This document shows positions 13,918 to 22,337 of a stretch of DNA of 37,366 nucleotides, piece after piece. Within the stretch, counting starts at the first letter, position 1; each line of letters begins with the position of its first letter. The position numbers and the translations under genes are program-made. The stretch comes from Thermodesulfobacteriota bacterium. GTDB lineage: Bacteria; Desulfobacterota; BSN033; UBA1163. Below the pieces are notes generated by a model. The model saw only the letters and a list, made by a program, of their open reading frames with translations. It was not told where the DNA came from and did no database searches. Where the stretch lies: positions 1 to 37,366 of the forward strand of contig JASEHH010000027.1 of the NCBI GenBank assembly GCA_030017685.1, written 5' to 3'.

Positions 13918-14895
13918 TTAATGGACTTTCAGAAAAGGCTGCTGAATAAACTTTGTCGGTGAAGATCCAGATTGATTAAAGAGCCTCTGAATTTCTTCCA
14001 AAGTCGGGATCCCTCTTCTGCCGCCGAGGTCAAGACATTTGAGGGCGGCCACGGCATTGGCAAAGCTTAAGATTTCTTCCACTTTCCAATTCTGAAGGAG
14101 GCCGTAGATGAATCCCGCATGGAAGACATCACCCGCTCCAGTCGTGTCCACTGCCTTTATCTTGAACTCTCTAACATATAAAATTTCTCCGTTAACCAAG
14201 GCCATAGTGCCTTCGTGGCCCAACGTGGAGCAGAGAAATCCGGAAGTCTGCTTCTGAAGTTCTATCAGGGCTCTCTCACGATCCGAAATCCCGGTCATCA
14301 GGGTGGGAAATCGTGATGAGGTGACGACAAAGTCAATCTGTCCGATCAATTTCCCTGTAAGAGGTTCGACCTTATCTATATCGATGACCGTCGGGATTCC
14401 TTCTTTTTTTGCCCATTGTGCAGATCGAATGGCAGCGCGAATATCATGTCCATCCATGTGGAGAATCTTTCCGGAGCAGATATCCTTTTTTTTGAGTTCT
14501 CCTTCACGATACATCAGTCGTTCATCCCGGTCCCAGAGGATGGTCCGCTCTCCAGAGACCCCATCCACAAGGATCATGGAAAACTGGTTATTAGCATGAA
14601 GTTCAATGGTGACCGAAGAAATATCAACCCCTTCCTCTCGAATCGTGTCTAAAGAGAAGGACCCGAGTTCATCTCCCCCCACTTTTCCAATGTATTTCGT
14701 TTTTACTCCCCAGCGCGCCAGGGCCACCATGGCTGTGGCCACCTGGCCTCCTCCCTGTTTGGAGAATTGGAGGAGCTTCATTTTTGAGTTGATGGTGGGG
14801 AATTCAGGAGCCAGACCGATGAAGTCGACAGAGTTAAGCCCCATCCCCACCACATCAAAAGGCTTGTCTTTGCGAAATAAGAGATCGAACCGCAT
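13918..14895 (-). CDS. PfkB-family carbohydrate kinase (ribokinase-like), substrate unknown
   Basis: A 325-aa sugar or nucleoside kinase. PfkB signature 1 is seen at KQGGGQVATAMVALARWG (residues 46-63), and signature 2 at DTTGAGDVFHAGFIYGL (about 270-286), whose Asp is the catalytic base. The N-terminal VVGMGLNSVDFIG is typical. Family members phosphorylate ribose, fructose, adenosine or related substrates; nothing here fixes the substrate. It ends 2 nt before rcoM, so the two are probably co-transcribed. A kinase has no obvious role in CO oxidation, and the pairing may be chance. It diverges from glmU. Confidence 0.87.
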   Translation of the reverse strand: MRFDLLFRKDKPFDVVGMGLNSVDFIGLAPEFPTINSKMKLLQFSKQGGGQVATAMVALARWGVKTKYIGKVGGDELGSFSLDTIREEGVDISSVTIELHANNQFSMILVDGVSGERTILWDRDERLMYREGELKKKDICSGKILHMDGHDIRAAIRSAQWAKKEGIPTVIDIDKVEPLTGKLIGQIDFVVTSSRFPTLMTGISDRERALIELQKQTSGFLCSTLGHEGTMALVNGEILYVREFKIKAVDTTGAGDVFHAGFIYGLLQNWKVEEILSFANAVAALKCLDLGGRRGIPTLEEIQRLFNQSGSSPTKFIQQPFLKVH

Positions 14896-14948
14896 GACTC
14901 TCTTTTACAAACTTTTAGGTGATTTTTCAAGCCTCCAGCGAATAGAAG

Positions 14949-14977
14949 TTGACTAAAGGCATAAGCCATAGTATAAA
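14949..14977 (+). promoter_or_regulatory. glmU: promoter for glmU
   Basis: TTGACT (14949-14954) and TATAAA (14972-14977) are spaced by 17 nt, giving a start near 14985 and a leader of about 22 nt before the TTG start codon of glmU. The ATG at 14981 opens only a 9-codon frame that ends across the glmU start. Confidence 0.75.
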
Positions 14978-15006
14978 TTGATGAATCCCATTTATAGGAC
15001 AGAGGC

Positions 15007-16413
15007 TTGAATTACATTGTCACGGTCATTCTTGCAGCAGGGAAGGGAACCCGGATGAAGTCGGATCTGGCGAAGGTTCTTCACCCCATTCTTGGGCTCC
15101 CCATGCTTCACTACACTGTTGACCTCTCCCTGAATCACATCAAAGCCGAGAAAACAATTGTGGTCGTGGGTCACCAGGCAGATCAGATTGAGGAAAGATT
15201 TGGGGATTCTCGAATCGAATTTGTCCATCAGGATGAACAATTGGGAACAGGTCATGCGGTCTTACAGGCCCTTCCACTTCTCCATGGATTTACAGGGACA
15301 GTGCTTATTCTCTGCGGAGATGTGCCATTGGTGAAGGCGGAGACGCTGAGGTCTTTTATTGATACCTTTTCGAGAAATGATTCCACACTCGCAGTGCTTA
15401 CCGCCGTGGTCAAAGATCCCTACGGATATGGCCGGATCATACGGGGCGAGGAAGGCTGGCTGGAAAGGATTGTGGAGGAGAAGGATGCTTCGGATGAGGA
15501 GAGTCTGATCCGGGAGATCAATACCGGAATCTTCTGCGTGAGATCTGCCTTTTTGATGGAGGGCCTTAAGGAGATCGGAAAGGAGAATGTCCAGGGCGAA
15601 TACTATCTGACCGATCTGGTCGAGGTGGCGAGGAAAAGAGATTTGAGATGTTCCGCCCACATGGTCGCTGATCCGGTGGAGGTGATGGGAATCAATACCC
15701 GTATGGATCTGGCTACTGCCACCGAAGCGCTCAGGCAGGAGAAAATAAAAGAGTTGATGCTTGCGGGTGTGACCATCATCGATCCCAGAACGACCTATTT
15801 GGATCGAACCGTGGAAATAGGGAAAGATACAACCCTCTATCCGAATTGTACTCTCCAGGGGAAAACCCGGGTCGGGGAGCGATGTGTCATTGAACCGAAC
15901 TCAAAGATTTCAGATACCGAAATCGGCGATGGAGTTACAATCCGTTCCCACTCTGTCATCACAGAAAGCAGGATCGAAGATGAGGTTACCATCGGTCCCT
16001 TTGCCCACCTGAGACCCCTGAGCGAAGTGAAGACCAGAGCGAAAATCGGTAACTTCGTAGAAGTGAAGAAGTCAATCATCGGCAAGGGTTCAAAAGCTAA
16101 TCACATGGCCTATATCGGAGACTCCCTTGTAGGAGAAGAGGTCAACATCGGTGCAGGCACCATCACTTGCAACTACGATGGATTTGAGAAACATCAGACG
16201 ATCATCGGTGACCGGGTGTTTGTGGGATCGAATGTGGAGCTGGTAGCTCCCGTCAAAGTGGGAAGCCGATCCTCTATCGGCGCAGGCACCACCGTGACGA
16301 AGGATGTTCCGGAAGGAGCGCTCGCCATCAGCCGTGTGAAGCAGAAAAACATCAGAGGGTGGAGCAAGAAGATGGAGCTTCACCATAAGAAGAACAGAAA
16401 GAAAAAGGGTTAG
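15007..16413 (+). CDS. glmU: bifunctional UDP-GlcNAc pyrophosphorylase / GlcN-1-P N-acetyltransferase GlmU
   Basis: A 468-aa GlmU that makes UDP-GlcNAc for peptidoglycan and lipopolysaccharide. The N-terminal uridylyltransferase domain (about 1-230) has LAAGKGTRMKSDLAKVLHPI, LGTGHAV and LCGDVPLV. The C-terminal left-handed beta-helix acetyltransferase domain has hexapeptide repeats, GNFVEVKKS, NIGAGTITCNYDG and the C-terminal arm. The start is TTG at 15007, supported by the promoter position, an AGGA/AGAGG ribosome site and the conserved YIVTVILAAG beginning. It lies upstream of glmS, its functional partner, separated by 141 nt with a hairpin and AT-rich repeats. Confidence 0.96.
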   Translation: MNYIVTVILAAGKGTRMKSDLAKVLHPILGLPMLHYTVDLSLNHIKAEKTIVVVGHQADQIEERFGDSRIEFVHQDEQLGTGHAVLQALPLLHGFTGTVLILCGDVPLVKAETLRSFIDTFSRNDSTLAVLTAVVKDPYGYGRIIRGEEGWLERIVEEKDASDEESLIREINTGIFCVRSAFLMEGLKEIGKENVQGEYYLTDLVEVARKRDLRCSAHMVADPVEVMGINTRMDLATATEALRQEKIKELMLAGVTIIDPRTTYLDRTVEIGKDTTLYPNCTLQGKTRVGERCVIEPNSKISDTEIGDGVTIRSHSVITESRIEDEVTIGPFAHLRPLSEVKTRAKIGNFVEVKKSIIGKGSKANHMAYIGDSLVGEEVNIGAGTITCNYDGFEKHQTIIGDRVFVGSNVELVAPVKVGSRSSIGAGTTVTKDVPEGALAISRVKQKNIRGWSKKMELHHKKNRKKKG

Positions 16414-16416
16414 TGT

Positions 16417-16545
16417 CATTTTAGCCATTTATGGACATGGCTAAAATGAAATGCAAATTGTAAATTGCAAATTATAAAATTAGCAATTTTTAGAACTCTA
16501 AAAAAATTTGAAGTGATCATTTTACATTTTTCAATTTGCAATGAG
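16417..16545. repeat. hairpin plus AT-rich CAATTTGCAATTT-type repeat between glmU and glmS
   Basis: A perfect 12-bp stem (16417-16428 with 16437-16448) follows the glmU stop, without a T run. From about 16450 the sequence is built of repeated TGCAAATTGTAAATT-like words and their inverse (CAATTTGCAAT at 16533-16543). Similar words fill 18385-18465. This looks like an expanding or dispersed intergenic repeat. Confidence 0.6.
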
Positions 16546-16554
16546 GTTTAAACC

Positions 16555-18384
16555 ATGTGTGGCATTGTTGGGTATATCGGCTCCCGAAAGACCGCTGAAG
16601 TCCTCATGGATGGATTGAAAAGACTGGAGTACCGGGGATATGACTCTGCGGGCATTGCGGTCTTTCATCATGGTAGGATTGAGATCCGGAGAAATGAAGG
16701 AAAGTTAAAGAGGCTCGAAGCCCAGATCCAAGGGGAGGGTTTTGATGGAAAAATTGGGATCGGACATACCCGATGGGCCACCCATGGAAGACCCTCTGAC
16801 GAGAATGCCCATCCCCATAAGGCAGGAAGGGTGGCTGTGGTTCACAATGGGATCATCGAGAACTATCTCCCCTTGAGAGAATTCCTCAAGAAAAGAGGCC
16901 GCATCTTCACCTCCGAGACTGATACGGAAGTGGTCTCTCATCTCATCGATGATTTTATCGAAGAAGGTTCTTCCTTTTCGGATGCCGTGAAAATGGCTCT
17001 GGATAAGATCAGGGGTTCCTATGCCTTGGGGATTCTTTTTGAAGGGGATGAGAAGTGCTTGATCGCGGCCCGGAAGGAGAGTCCTCTGGTGATTGGTCTT
17101 GGAGAAGGAGAATATTTTATCGCTTCCGATATTCCTCCACTCCTTCCCTACACCCGGGATTTTATCTTTATGGAAGATGGAGAAGTGGCCCACCTCTCTC
17201 CGGAGGGAGTCAGGGTCTTCGATGCCGGGGGGAACCAGGTTTCGAAGGAACCGAAGCGGGTCGACTGGAACCCCCTGATGGCTGAAAAGGGAGGCTTTAA
17301 ACATTTCATGCTCAAAGAGATCTTTGAACAGCCCAGGGCAGTGATCGATACGATCCGGGGCCGCCTCTCAGAGGAGAAGGGCGATGTTATCCTCGAAGGA
17401 GTGCGGCTGGACCTCTCAGTTCTTAAAAAGATTCGGCGGATCTGCCTCATTGCTTGCGGCACTTCTTTTCATGCCGCCCTGGTGGGGAAGTTTCTCATTG
17501 AGAGGTTTTGCCGCATTCCTGTGGAAGCGGACATCGGCTCAGAGTTTCGTTACCGGAACCCGATCTTGGGAAAGGACACCCTCGTTGTGGCCATCTCCCA
17601 ATCCGGTGAGACCGCTGATACCCTCGCTGCATTGAGGGAAGGGAAAAGAGAGGGAGCAATGACCCTTGCCATCTGCAATGTGGTGGAATCGTCGCTGGCA
17701 AGGGATTCCGATCATGTCATTTATACTCATGCTGGCCCGGAGATCGGTGTGGCCTCGACCAAAACCTTTGTCACCCAGTTGGTCATCCTCTTTCTTCTTG
17801 CTCTTCGGATGGGAAGAGAACTGGGCGTTCTCTCTCACAAAGACGGGAGGGAATTGATCGAGGAATTGGTCAGAATCCCTCATCTGATGGAGGAAATGCT
17901 CAGATCTTCAAAACAGGTTCTTGAGATTGCCAGAAAGTACCTTACTGCCAGGGATTTCCTCTATCTCGGAAGGGGGATCAACTATCCCATCGCATTGGAG
18001 GGGGCATTGAAGTTGAAGGAGATCTCGTATATCCATGCCGAGGGCTATCCGGCTGGCGAGATGAAACATGGCCCCATTGCTTTGATTGACCGGGAGATGC
18101 CGGTCGTTGTGCTTGCCACCCGCAACGAGGTCTACGATAAAGTGCTCTCCAATATCGAGCAGGTGAAGGCGAGGGAAGGAAGGGTGATTGCCCTTGCCTC
18201 CCGGTCCGATCAGGAAATTGTAAAAAAGGCGGACGATGTGATCTCTATTCCTGAAACACACCCCTCTCTTGCTCCGATTCTGCTCACCCTTCCCCTTCAG
18301 CTCCTGGCTTACTACATGGCTGATTTAAAAGGCACGGATGTGGACCAGCCAAGAAACCTGGCCAAAAGCGTCACCGTCGAATAA
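16555..18384 (+). CDS. glmS: glutamine-fructose-6-phosphate aminotransferase (isomerizing) GlmS
   Basis: A 609-aa GlmS, the first enzyme of hexosamine synthesis, making glucosamine-6-phosphate from fructose-6-phosphate and glutamine. The glutaminase domain begins with the catalytic Cys2 ([17 protein letters not shown]), with GYDSAGIAV and [11 protein letters not shown]. Two SIS isomerase domains follow, with [46 protein letters not shown] and the C-terminal [13 protein letters not shown] containing the Schiff-base-type Lys. Length is exactly typical. A GAGG ribosome site precedes the ATG. No glmS ribozyme is recognisable in the 141-nt leader. Confidence 0.97.
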   Translation: MCGIVGYIGSRKTAEVLMDGLKRLEYRGYDSAGIAVFHHGRIEIRRNEGKLKRLEAQIQGEGFDGKIGIGHTRWATHGRPSDENAHPHKAGRVAVVHNGIIENYLPLREFLKKRGRIFTSETDTEVVSHLIDDFIEEGSSFSDAVKMALDKIRGSYALGILFEGDEKCLIAARKESPLVIGLGEGEYFIASDIPPLLPYTRDFIFMEDGEVAHLSPEGVRVFDAGGNQVSKEPKRVDWNPLMAEKGGFKHFMLKEIFEQPRAVIDTIRGRLSEEKGDVILEGVRLDLSVLKKIRRICLIACGTSFHAALVGKFLIERFCRIPVEADIGSEFRYRNPILGKDTLVVAISQSGETADTLAALREGKREGAMTLAICNVVESSLARDSDHVIYTHAGPEIGVASTKTFVTQLVILFLLALRMGRELGVLSHKDGRELIEELVRIPHLMEEMLRSSKQVLEIARKYLTARDFLYLGRGINYPIALEGALKLKEISYIHAEGYPAGEMKHGPIALIDREMPVVVLATRNEVYDKVLSNIEQVKAREGRVIALASRSDQEIVKKADDVISIPETHPSLAPILLTLPLQLLAYYMADLKGTDVDQPRNLAKSVTVE

Positions 18385-18465
18385 TTTAAAAATCATTGCA
18401 AAATATAAAATGCAAAGTTAGCATTGAAAATTGTTAATTTTGCAATTTGCAATTTACAATTTAAA
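18385..18465. repeat. AT-rich GCAATTTGCAATTTACAATTT repeat before the helicase gene
   Basis: The entire glmS-helicase gap consists of words such as CATTGCAAAATATAAAATGC and TTTGCAATTTGCAATTTAC in both orientations, the same family as at 16450-16545. It leaves no clear ribosome binding site for the next gene. Confidence 0.6.
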
Positions 18466-20724
18466 ATGATTTCTTTAGTTAACGATCTCAATCCTATTCA
18501 GCAGAAGGCGGTTCTCGAAACCGAGGGTCCCCTGCTCGTCTTTGCAGGCGCTGGAAGCGGAAAGACTCGAGTCCTCACCTACCGGATCGCCCACCTCATT
18601 CACGAGAAAGGGGTTTCGCCCCGGAATATTTTAGCCGTCACCTTTACCAACAAGGCCGCCGATGAAATGCGGGAGAGAGTGGAACGTCTCCTAAGAGGAT
18701 CGGCGAAGGGGATATGGATCTCCACCTTTCACTCCGCGTGTGCCCGCATCCTGAGACAGCATATCAACCACCTGGGTTTTGAGAGAAATTTTGTTATCTA
18801 TGATGAAGAGGATCAGGAACGGCACCTGAAAGCCGTCATGAAAGAACTGGACCTTGACTTCAAGATGTTTCACCCCAGGGCCATGCAGTCCTCGATCGAC
18901 CGGCTGAAGAACGAAGGGGTCACGCCGGATCAATATCGTCCCTCCCAGTTCAACATCTTTGAAAAGAGATTGGCGCTCGTCTATCAAAGGTATCAGGAAG
19001 ATCTCCGTCGAAATAATGGAGTCGATTTTGGAGATCTTCTCCTCTTTGTCACACTCCTCTTTAAAAAAATACCCGAGGTGTTGAGATCTTATCAAAACCT
19101 CTGCCAATATGTGATGGTGGATGAATTTCAGGATACGAACCTCATCCAGTATCAACTGATTAAACGATTGGCGGAACGACACCAAAACATCTGTGTCGTC
19201 GGGGATGATGACCAATCGATCTACCGGTGGAGGGGAGCAGAGGTCGGAAATATCTTAAATTTCGAGAGAGACTTTCCCGGGACAAAGGTGATCACCCTGG
19301 AACAGAACTACCGCTCCACTCAACATATCCTCCAGGCGGCCAACCATGTGGTTAAGGAAAACCGTTTGAGAAAAGAGAAGATTCTCTGGACGGAAAATCC
19401 GGAAGGTGAACTTCTCACCCTCTATGTGGCCGAGGATGAGGCGGATGAGGCGCGTTTTGTCGTCCGGAAGATTTCAGGGCATGTCCATCGCTCTTTTCCG
19501 GGAAACCCGGGAAGCGCGGTCAGGCCTTATCGCGATATTGCCGTCTTCTACCGGATCAATGCCCAGTCCCGGGCCATCGAAGAGGAATTGGTCAAACATC
19601 AAATTCCTTATACGATCGTAGGAGGGATGAAGTTTTACGAGCGGAAAGAGATCAAAGACATCCTGGCCTATCTGAAGCTGATTGCCAATCCGTCGGACGG
19701 GATCAGTTTAAAGAGGATCATCAATCATCCCCCGAGAGGGATCGGCGAGAAGACAATGGAAAGAATCACAGTCTTCTCAAGGGAGAGGAGCCTTCCCCTC
19801 TATGAGGGAATGAAAGAGGCGCTGAAAGAGGATTGGCTTTCTCCCGGTATGCAGGAAAAGATTGAAGAGTTTATCCTCCTGATTGAGGAGTTTCGTCAGG
19901 AAGCGAAGACCCTTTCCCCCGGTCAGTTGACTTTGACCCTCCTTGCCAGGACAGGATACCTCGAACGGTTGAAAGAAGAAGGGACGGACGAGGCCCTTTC
20001 GAGGGTTGAGAATATCGATGAACTGGTCAATGTGTTGACTGAACTCGAACGGGGGGAGGAAGAAGTTTCTCTGGAGAGCTTTTTAGATAAGGTCTCTCTG
20101 GTCTCGGATGTGGATCTCTATGAAGACAGAGAGAATCGGGTCTCCCTGATGACCCTGCATTGTGCCAAAGGCCTGGAGTTTCCCATCGTCCTCATTGTCG
20201 GGATGGAAGAGGGCCTCCTCCCTCACTACCGGAGGGGCGAGGAAATGGAGGATCTTGAGGAGGAAAGAAGGCTCTGCTATGTGGGGATCACCCGCGCAAA
20301 GGAAAAACTCTATCTCTCACGGGCGGAAAAACGTTCCACCTTTGGCGTGGGCAGGGCTAATCTTGCCTCCCGATTTCTTGACGAACTTCCCTTTGAGTTG
20401 ATTCAGGTCGAAGAGAGGGAAAGAAGAATGGAAAGACTCTTCTCACAGGAGACCTCCTGGCATGATGATTTCAGCGGGCCCCGAGATGAAATCGATTTCC
20501 CGGCACAGGAGAATGGTTTCTCAAGAAAAGAAGGCGTCGTATTGAGCCCTGACGGATTCTATCCCCTCCGGACAGGGATGAGAGTGAGGCATCCCAGGTT
20601 TGGCGATGGAAGGGTGAAATCGATCGAAGGAATGAATGAGGACCAGAAAGCCACCATCGTGTTTAGGACCGAGGGCCCCAAACGGTTGAAGGTGAGATAT
20701 GCGAATCTGGAAATCCTTGAATGA
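18466..20724 (+). CDS. pcrA: UvrD/PcrA-type ATP-dependent DNA helicase
   Basis: A 752-aa superfamily 1A helicase that unwinds DNA 3'-5' in excision and mismatch repair. All core motifs are visible: Q motif LNPIQQKAVL, I GAGSGKTRVLTYR, Ia VTFTNKAADEM, II DEFQDTN, III GDDDQSIYRWRGA, IV LEQNYRST, V MTLHCAKGLEFPIV and VI EERRLCYVGITRAKEKLYLS. The C-terminus GMRVRHPRFGDGRVKSIEG is the Tudor-like PcrA tail used in RNA polymerase contact. I prefer the ATG at 18466; a TTG-started extension to 18424 is made only of repeat sequence. No good Shine-Dalgarno is present, so translation may be weak. Confidence 0.95.
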   Translation: MISLVNDLNPIQQKAVLETEGPLLVFAGAGSGKTRVLTYRIAHLIHEKGVSPRNILAVTFTNKAADEMRERVERLLRGSAKGIWISTFHSACARILRQHINHLGFERNFVIYDEEDQERHLKAVMKELDLDFKMFHPRAMQSSIDRLKNEGVTPDQYRPSQFNIFEKRLALVYQRYQEDLRRNNGVDFGDLLLFVTLLFKKIPEVLRSYQNLCQYVMVDEFQDTNLIQYQLIKRLAERHQNICVVGDDDQSIYRWRGAEVGNILNFERDFPGTKVITLEQNYRSTQHILQAANHVVKENRLRKEKILWTENPEGELLTLYVAEDEADEARFVVRKISGHVHRSFPGNPGSAVRPYRDIAVFYRINAQSRAIEEELVKHQIPYTIVGGMKFYERKEIKDILAYLKLIANPSDGISLKRIINHPPRGIGEKTMERITVFSRERSLPLYEGMKEALKEDWLSPGMQEKIEEFILLIEEFRQEAKTLSPGQLTLTLLARTGYLERLKEEGTDEALSRVENIDELVNVLTELERGEEEVSLESFLDKVSLVSDVDLYEDRENRVSLMTLHCAKGLEFPIVLIVGMEEGLLPHYRRGEEMEDLEEERRLCYVGITRAKEKLYLSRAEKRSTFGVGRANLASRFLDELPFELIQVEERERRMERLFSQETSWHDDFSGPRDEIDFPAQENGFSRKEGVVLSPDGFYPLRTGMRVRHPRFGDGRVKSIEGMNEDQKATIVFRTEGPKRLKVRYANLEILE

Positions 20725-20726
20725 TA

Positions 20727-20866
20727 AAATCCGAAATTCGAATATCGAAATTCGAAACAAATTCGAAATTCTAATTTTCAAAATTCGAAACTTTTTTGTT
20801 TGGGTCATTTGTATTTTGAACATTGGTGCTTGTTTCGGATTTCGTGCTTCGGATTTCGAATTTATT
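20727..20866. repeat. TTCGAAATTCGAA-type intergenic repeat with inverted copies
   Basis: Repeated CGAAATTCGAA words (20731-20800) face inverse words GTTTCGGATTTCG and TTCGGATTTCGAA (20831-20862). This is a third low-complexity repeat tract in consecutive intergenic gaps. A copy of CATTCGGATTTCGGATT is at 121-137. Confidence 0.6.
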
Positions 20867-20880
20867 AGTTAGGAGGCCCC

Positions 20881-21420
20881 ATGAAGACTTATTTCATTCT
20901 GTCGGCAATCGGGAAGGATCGACCAGGGATCGTGGCAGATGTTTCGGAGGTGATCTTTGGATGCGGGGAGAATATCGAGGATTCGAGCATGAGCCTTCTC
21001 CGGAACCATTTCGCTCTTCTGCTTCTCTTTTCCACTGACAAGGAAGAGGTGAATCAGAAACTTTCATCCGATCTGAAGCGCCTCGAATGGGAGAAGAACC
21101 TCACCGTCTTCTTTACTCCCATTACTTTTGAGGAGGCACATCCCGGAGATAAGGGAGAAAGCGACCACTTTAAAATCAACACATCAGGGATTGACCATGC
21201 AGGGATCGTCTTTAAGGTCTGCCGGCTTTTAGCCGATCGGGGGATCAACATCATTGATATGAAGACCCATCGAGTGCTATCGGCAGAGAGCGGGACGCCT
21301 CTCTTTGAAATGGACATTGATATCGAGGTTCCAAAATCGATCTCCGAACAGGGTTTGAGAGAAGACCTTCACAGGCTGGCCAATGAACTGATGATCGATT
21401 TAGTCCTGAGGAGAATATGA
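20881..21420 (+). CDS. double ACT-domain protein, GcvR-like
   Basis: A 179-aa protein made of two ACT domains: residues 1-85 (YFILSAIGKDRPGIVADVSEVI) and about 95-175 (NTSGIDHAGIVFKVCRLLADRGINIIDMKT). This is the build of GcvR, which in enterobacteria binds the activator GcvA and represses glycine cleavage genes; ACT domains bind amino acids. No GcvA is seen here, so the partner is unknown. TAGGAGGCCCC gives a strong ribosome site. The next locus carries a glycine riboswitch, which makes a glycine-sensing role attractive but unproven. The last 11 codons reappear at 37156-37187. Confidence 0.85.
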   Translation: MKTYFILSAIGKDRPGIVADVSEVIFGCGENIEDSSMSLLRNHFALLLLFSTDKEEVNQKLSSDLKRLEWEKNLTVFFTPITFEEAHPGDKGESDHFKINTSGIDHAGIVFKVCRLLADRGINIIDMKTHRVLSAESGTPLFEMDIDIEVPKSISEQGLREDLHRLANELMIDLVLRRI

Positions 21421-21443
21421 GGACCTATTTCCTTCTTAACACC

Positions 21444-21887
21444 TCACAGAATATAGGGGACCTTCAGATTGAAGGTCTTATAAACAACAAACGTCTCGGT
21501 GGAATAGACATCCTTTATTTTCGAAACTTCTTTTGTCAAGAACTCAAGGAGGCTAAAATCATCGTTTAATAGAACAATCAAAATGAGGTCAAACTGACCT
21601 GTCACTATCCCCACTGAAACTACCCCTTTAAGCTTGCTAAACTCATTCCCCCTCTTCACTAAATTCATGTTTCTCAATTTGATACCTACAAAAGCCACAA
21701 AATGATTTTCTATTTTCTCCGGATCGATCACTCCAACGATATCGAGGATACCATTTTCGATCATTTTTTTAACCCTTGCCTTTACCGTATTGGGGGTGAT
21801 AGATAGTTCCTTCGCGATCTCACCGAATGATTTTCTACCCTGACGGAGCTTCTTGATCATTTTCTTGTTAATTTCGTCAATCTTCAT
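21444..21887 (-). CDS. Lrp/AsnC-family transcriptional regulator
   Basis: A 147-aa Lrp/AsnC regulator. The N-terminal helix-turn-helix is KKLRQGRKSFGEIAKELSITPNTVKARVKKMIENGIL (about residues 10-47, cited by ends KKLRQG and NGIL), followed by a C-terminal RAM domain with the FVAFVGIKLR and VSVGIVTGQFDLILIVL strands. Such proteins sense amino acids and bind as oligomers. The ATG at 21887 follows GGAGTAAC; the longer frame to 22037 is promoter sequence. It is divergent from the glycine-riboswitch operon, sharing a 130-bp AT-rich promoter region, so it may control that operon and itself. Confidence 0.9.
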   Translation of the reverse strand: MKIDEINKKMIKKLRQGRKSFGEIAKELSITPNTVKARVKKMIENGILDIVGVIDPEKIENHFVAFVGIKLRNMNLVKRGNEFSKLKGVVSVGIVTGQFDLILIVLLNDDFSLLEFLTKEVSKIKDVYSTETFVVYKTFNLKVPYIL

Positions 21888-21954
21888 GGAAGTTACTCCT
21901 CCATAGGTTTTTAAGGACATGAACATATTGGAAGAAATTTCTATTTTTGTCAAT

Positions 21955-21983
21955 ATATAATCGATTTTTGATAATAATGTCAA
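21955..21983 (-). promoter_or_regulatory. promoter of the Lrp-family gene with repeated ATATTGACA
   Basis: On the minus strand TTGACA (21983-21978) and TTATAT (21960-21955) are 17 nt apart. A second TTGACA (21953-21948) lies 30 bp downstream, over the start site, which could be an autoregulatory direct repeat. Confidence 0.6.
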
Positions 21984-22020
21984 TATTTTTTGATTTTTTT
22001 TATAAAAATTTAAAAAAAAC

Positions 22021-22049
22021 TTGACAAACTTTTTCAACCGTAGTATTTT
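22021..22049 (+). promoter_or_regulatory. promoter of the glycine-riboswitch transcript
   Basis: TTGACA (22021-22026) and TATTTT (22044-22049) are separated by 17 nt. Transcription would begin near 22056, just before the first aptamer. Confidence 0.8.
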
Positions 22050-22059
22050 AAACCACTAA

Positions 22060-22240
22060 GCTACAGGAGAGACCCCGAAGAGGGGCGCCGAAGGGGCAAG
22101 TCCCGATGAGATCGGGGCGAAACTCTCAGGCAAAAGGACTGTAACTTAAGAGATTCCTGGAAAGACCGAGGTGACAAGCCTCGGGCGCCGAAGGGGGCAA
22201 ATCCCGAGTTTGTCGAGGGATAATCTCTCAGGCTAAAAGA
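22060..22240 (+). ncRNA. tandem glycine riboswitch
   Basis: Two consecutive aptamers are seen. The first (about 22064-22140) has GGAGAG, GGGCGCCGAAGGGGCAA and AAACTCTCAGGCAAAAGGAC. The second (about 22150-22240) has AGAGATTCC, GGGCGCCGAAGGGGGCAA and AATCTCTCAGGCTAAAAGAC. The linker is short, as in cooperative tandem glycine riboswitches. A terminator follows. Known members usually switch genes on when glycine is high; here the target is an aminotransferase gene. Confidence 0.95.
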
Positions 22241-22242
22241 CA

Positions 22243-22287
22243 GGGGGAAGGACAATCGCATTGAATTGTTCCTCCTCCTTTTTGTTT
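22243..22287 (+). terminator. terminator of the glycine riboswitch expression platform
   Basis: The arm 22243-22256 (GGGGGAAGGACAAT) pairs with 22265-22278 (ATTGTTCCTCCTCC) with two single-base bulges, followed by TTTTTGTTTT. It lies immediately after aptamer 2 and 50 nt before the coding start. Confidence 0.85.
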
Positions 22288-22337
22288 TGGAGGGTTCATC
22301 AATGAAAAGCCTTTTCTGATGGTATGAGGGATAGAAC

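Noticed and set aside
14981-15010. Nine-codon leader peptide overlapping the glmU start
   Set aside because: The predicted transcription start is near or after its ATG and it has no ribosome site.
16414-16554. glmS ribozyme
   Set aside because: The leader lacks the ribozyme core and is too AT-rich and repetitive; the hairpin there is simple.
18424-18465. Longer helicase start (TTG)
   Set aside because: The added residues come only from the AT-rich repeat; family homology begins after the ATG at 18466.
21888-22037. N-terminal extension of the Lrp-family protein
   Set aside because: It covers the promoter region and has low-complexity AT-rich codons; GGAGTAAC supports the ATG at 21887.
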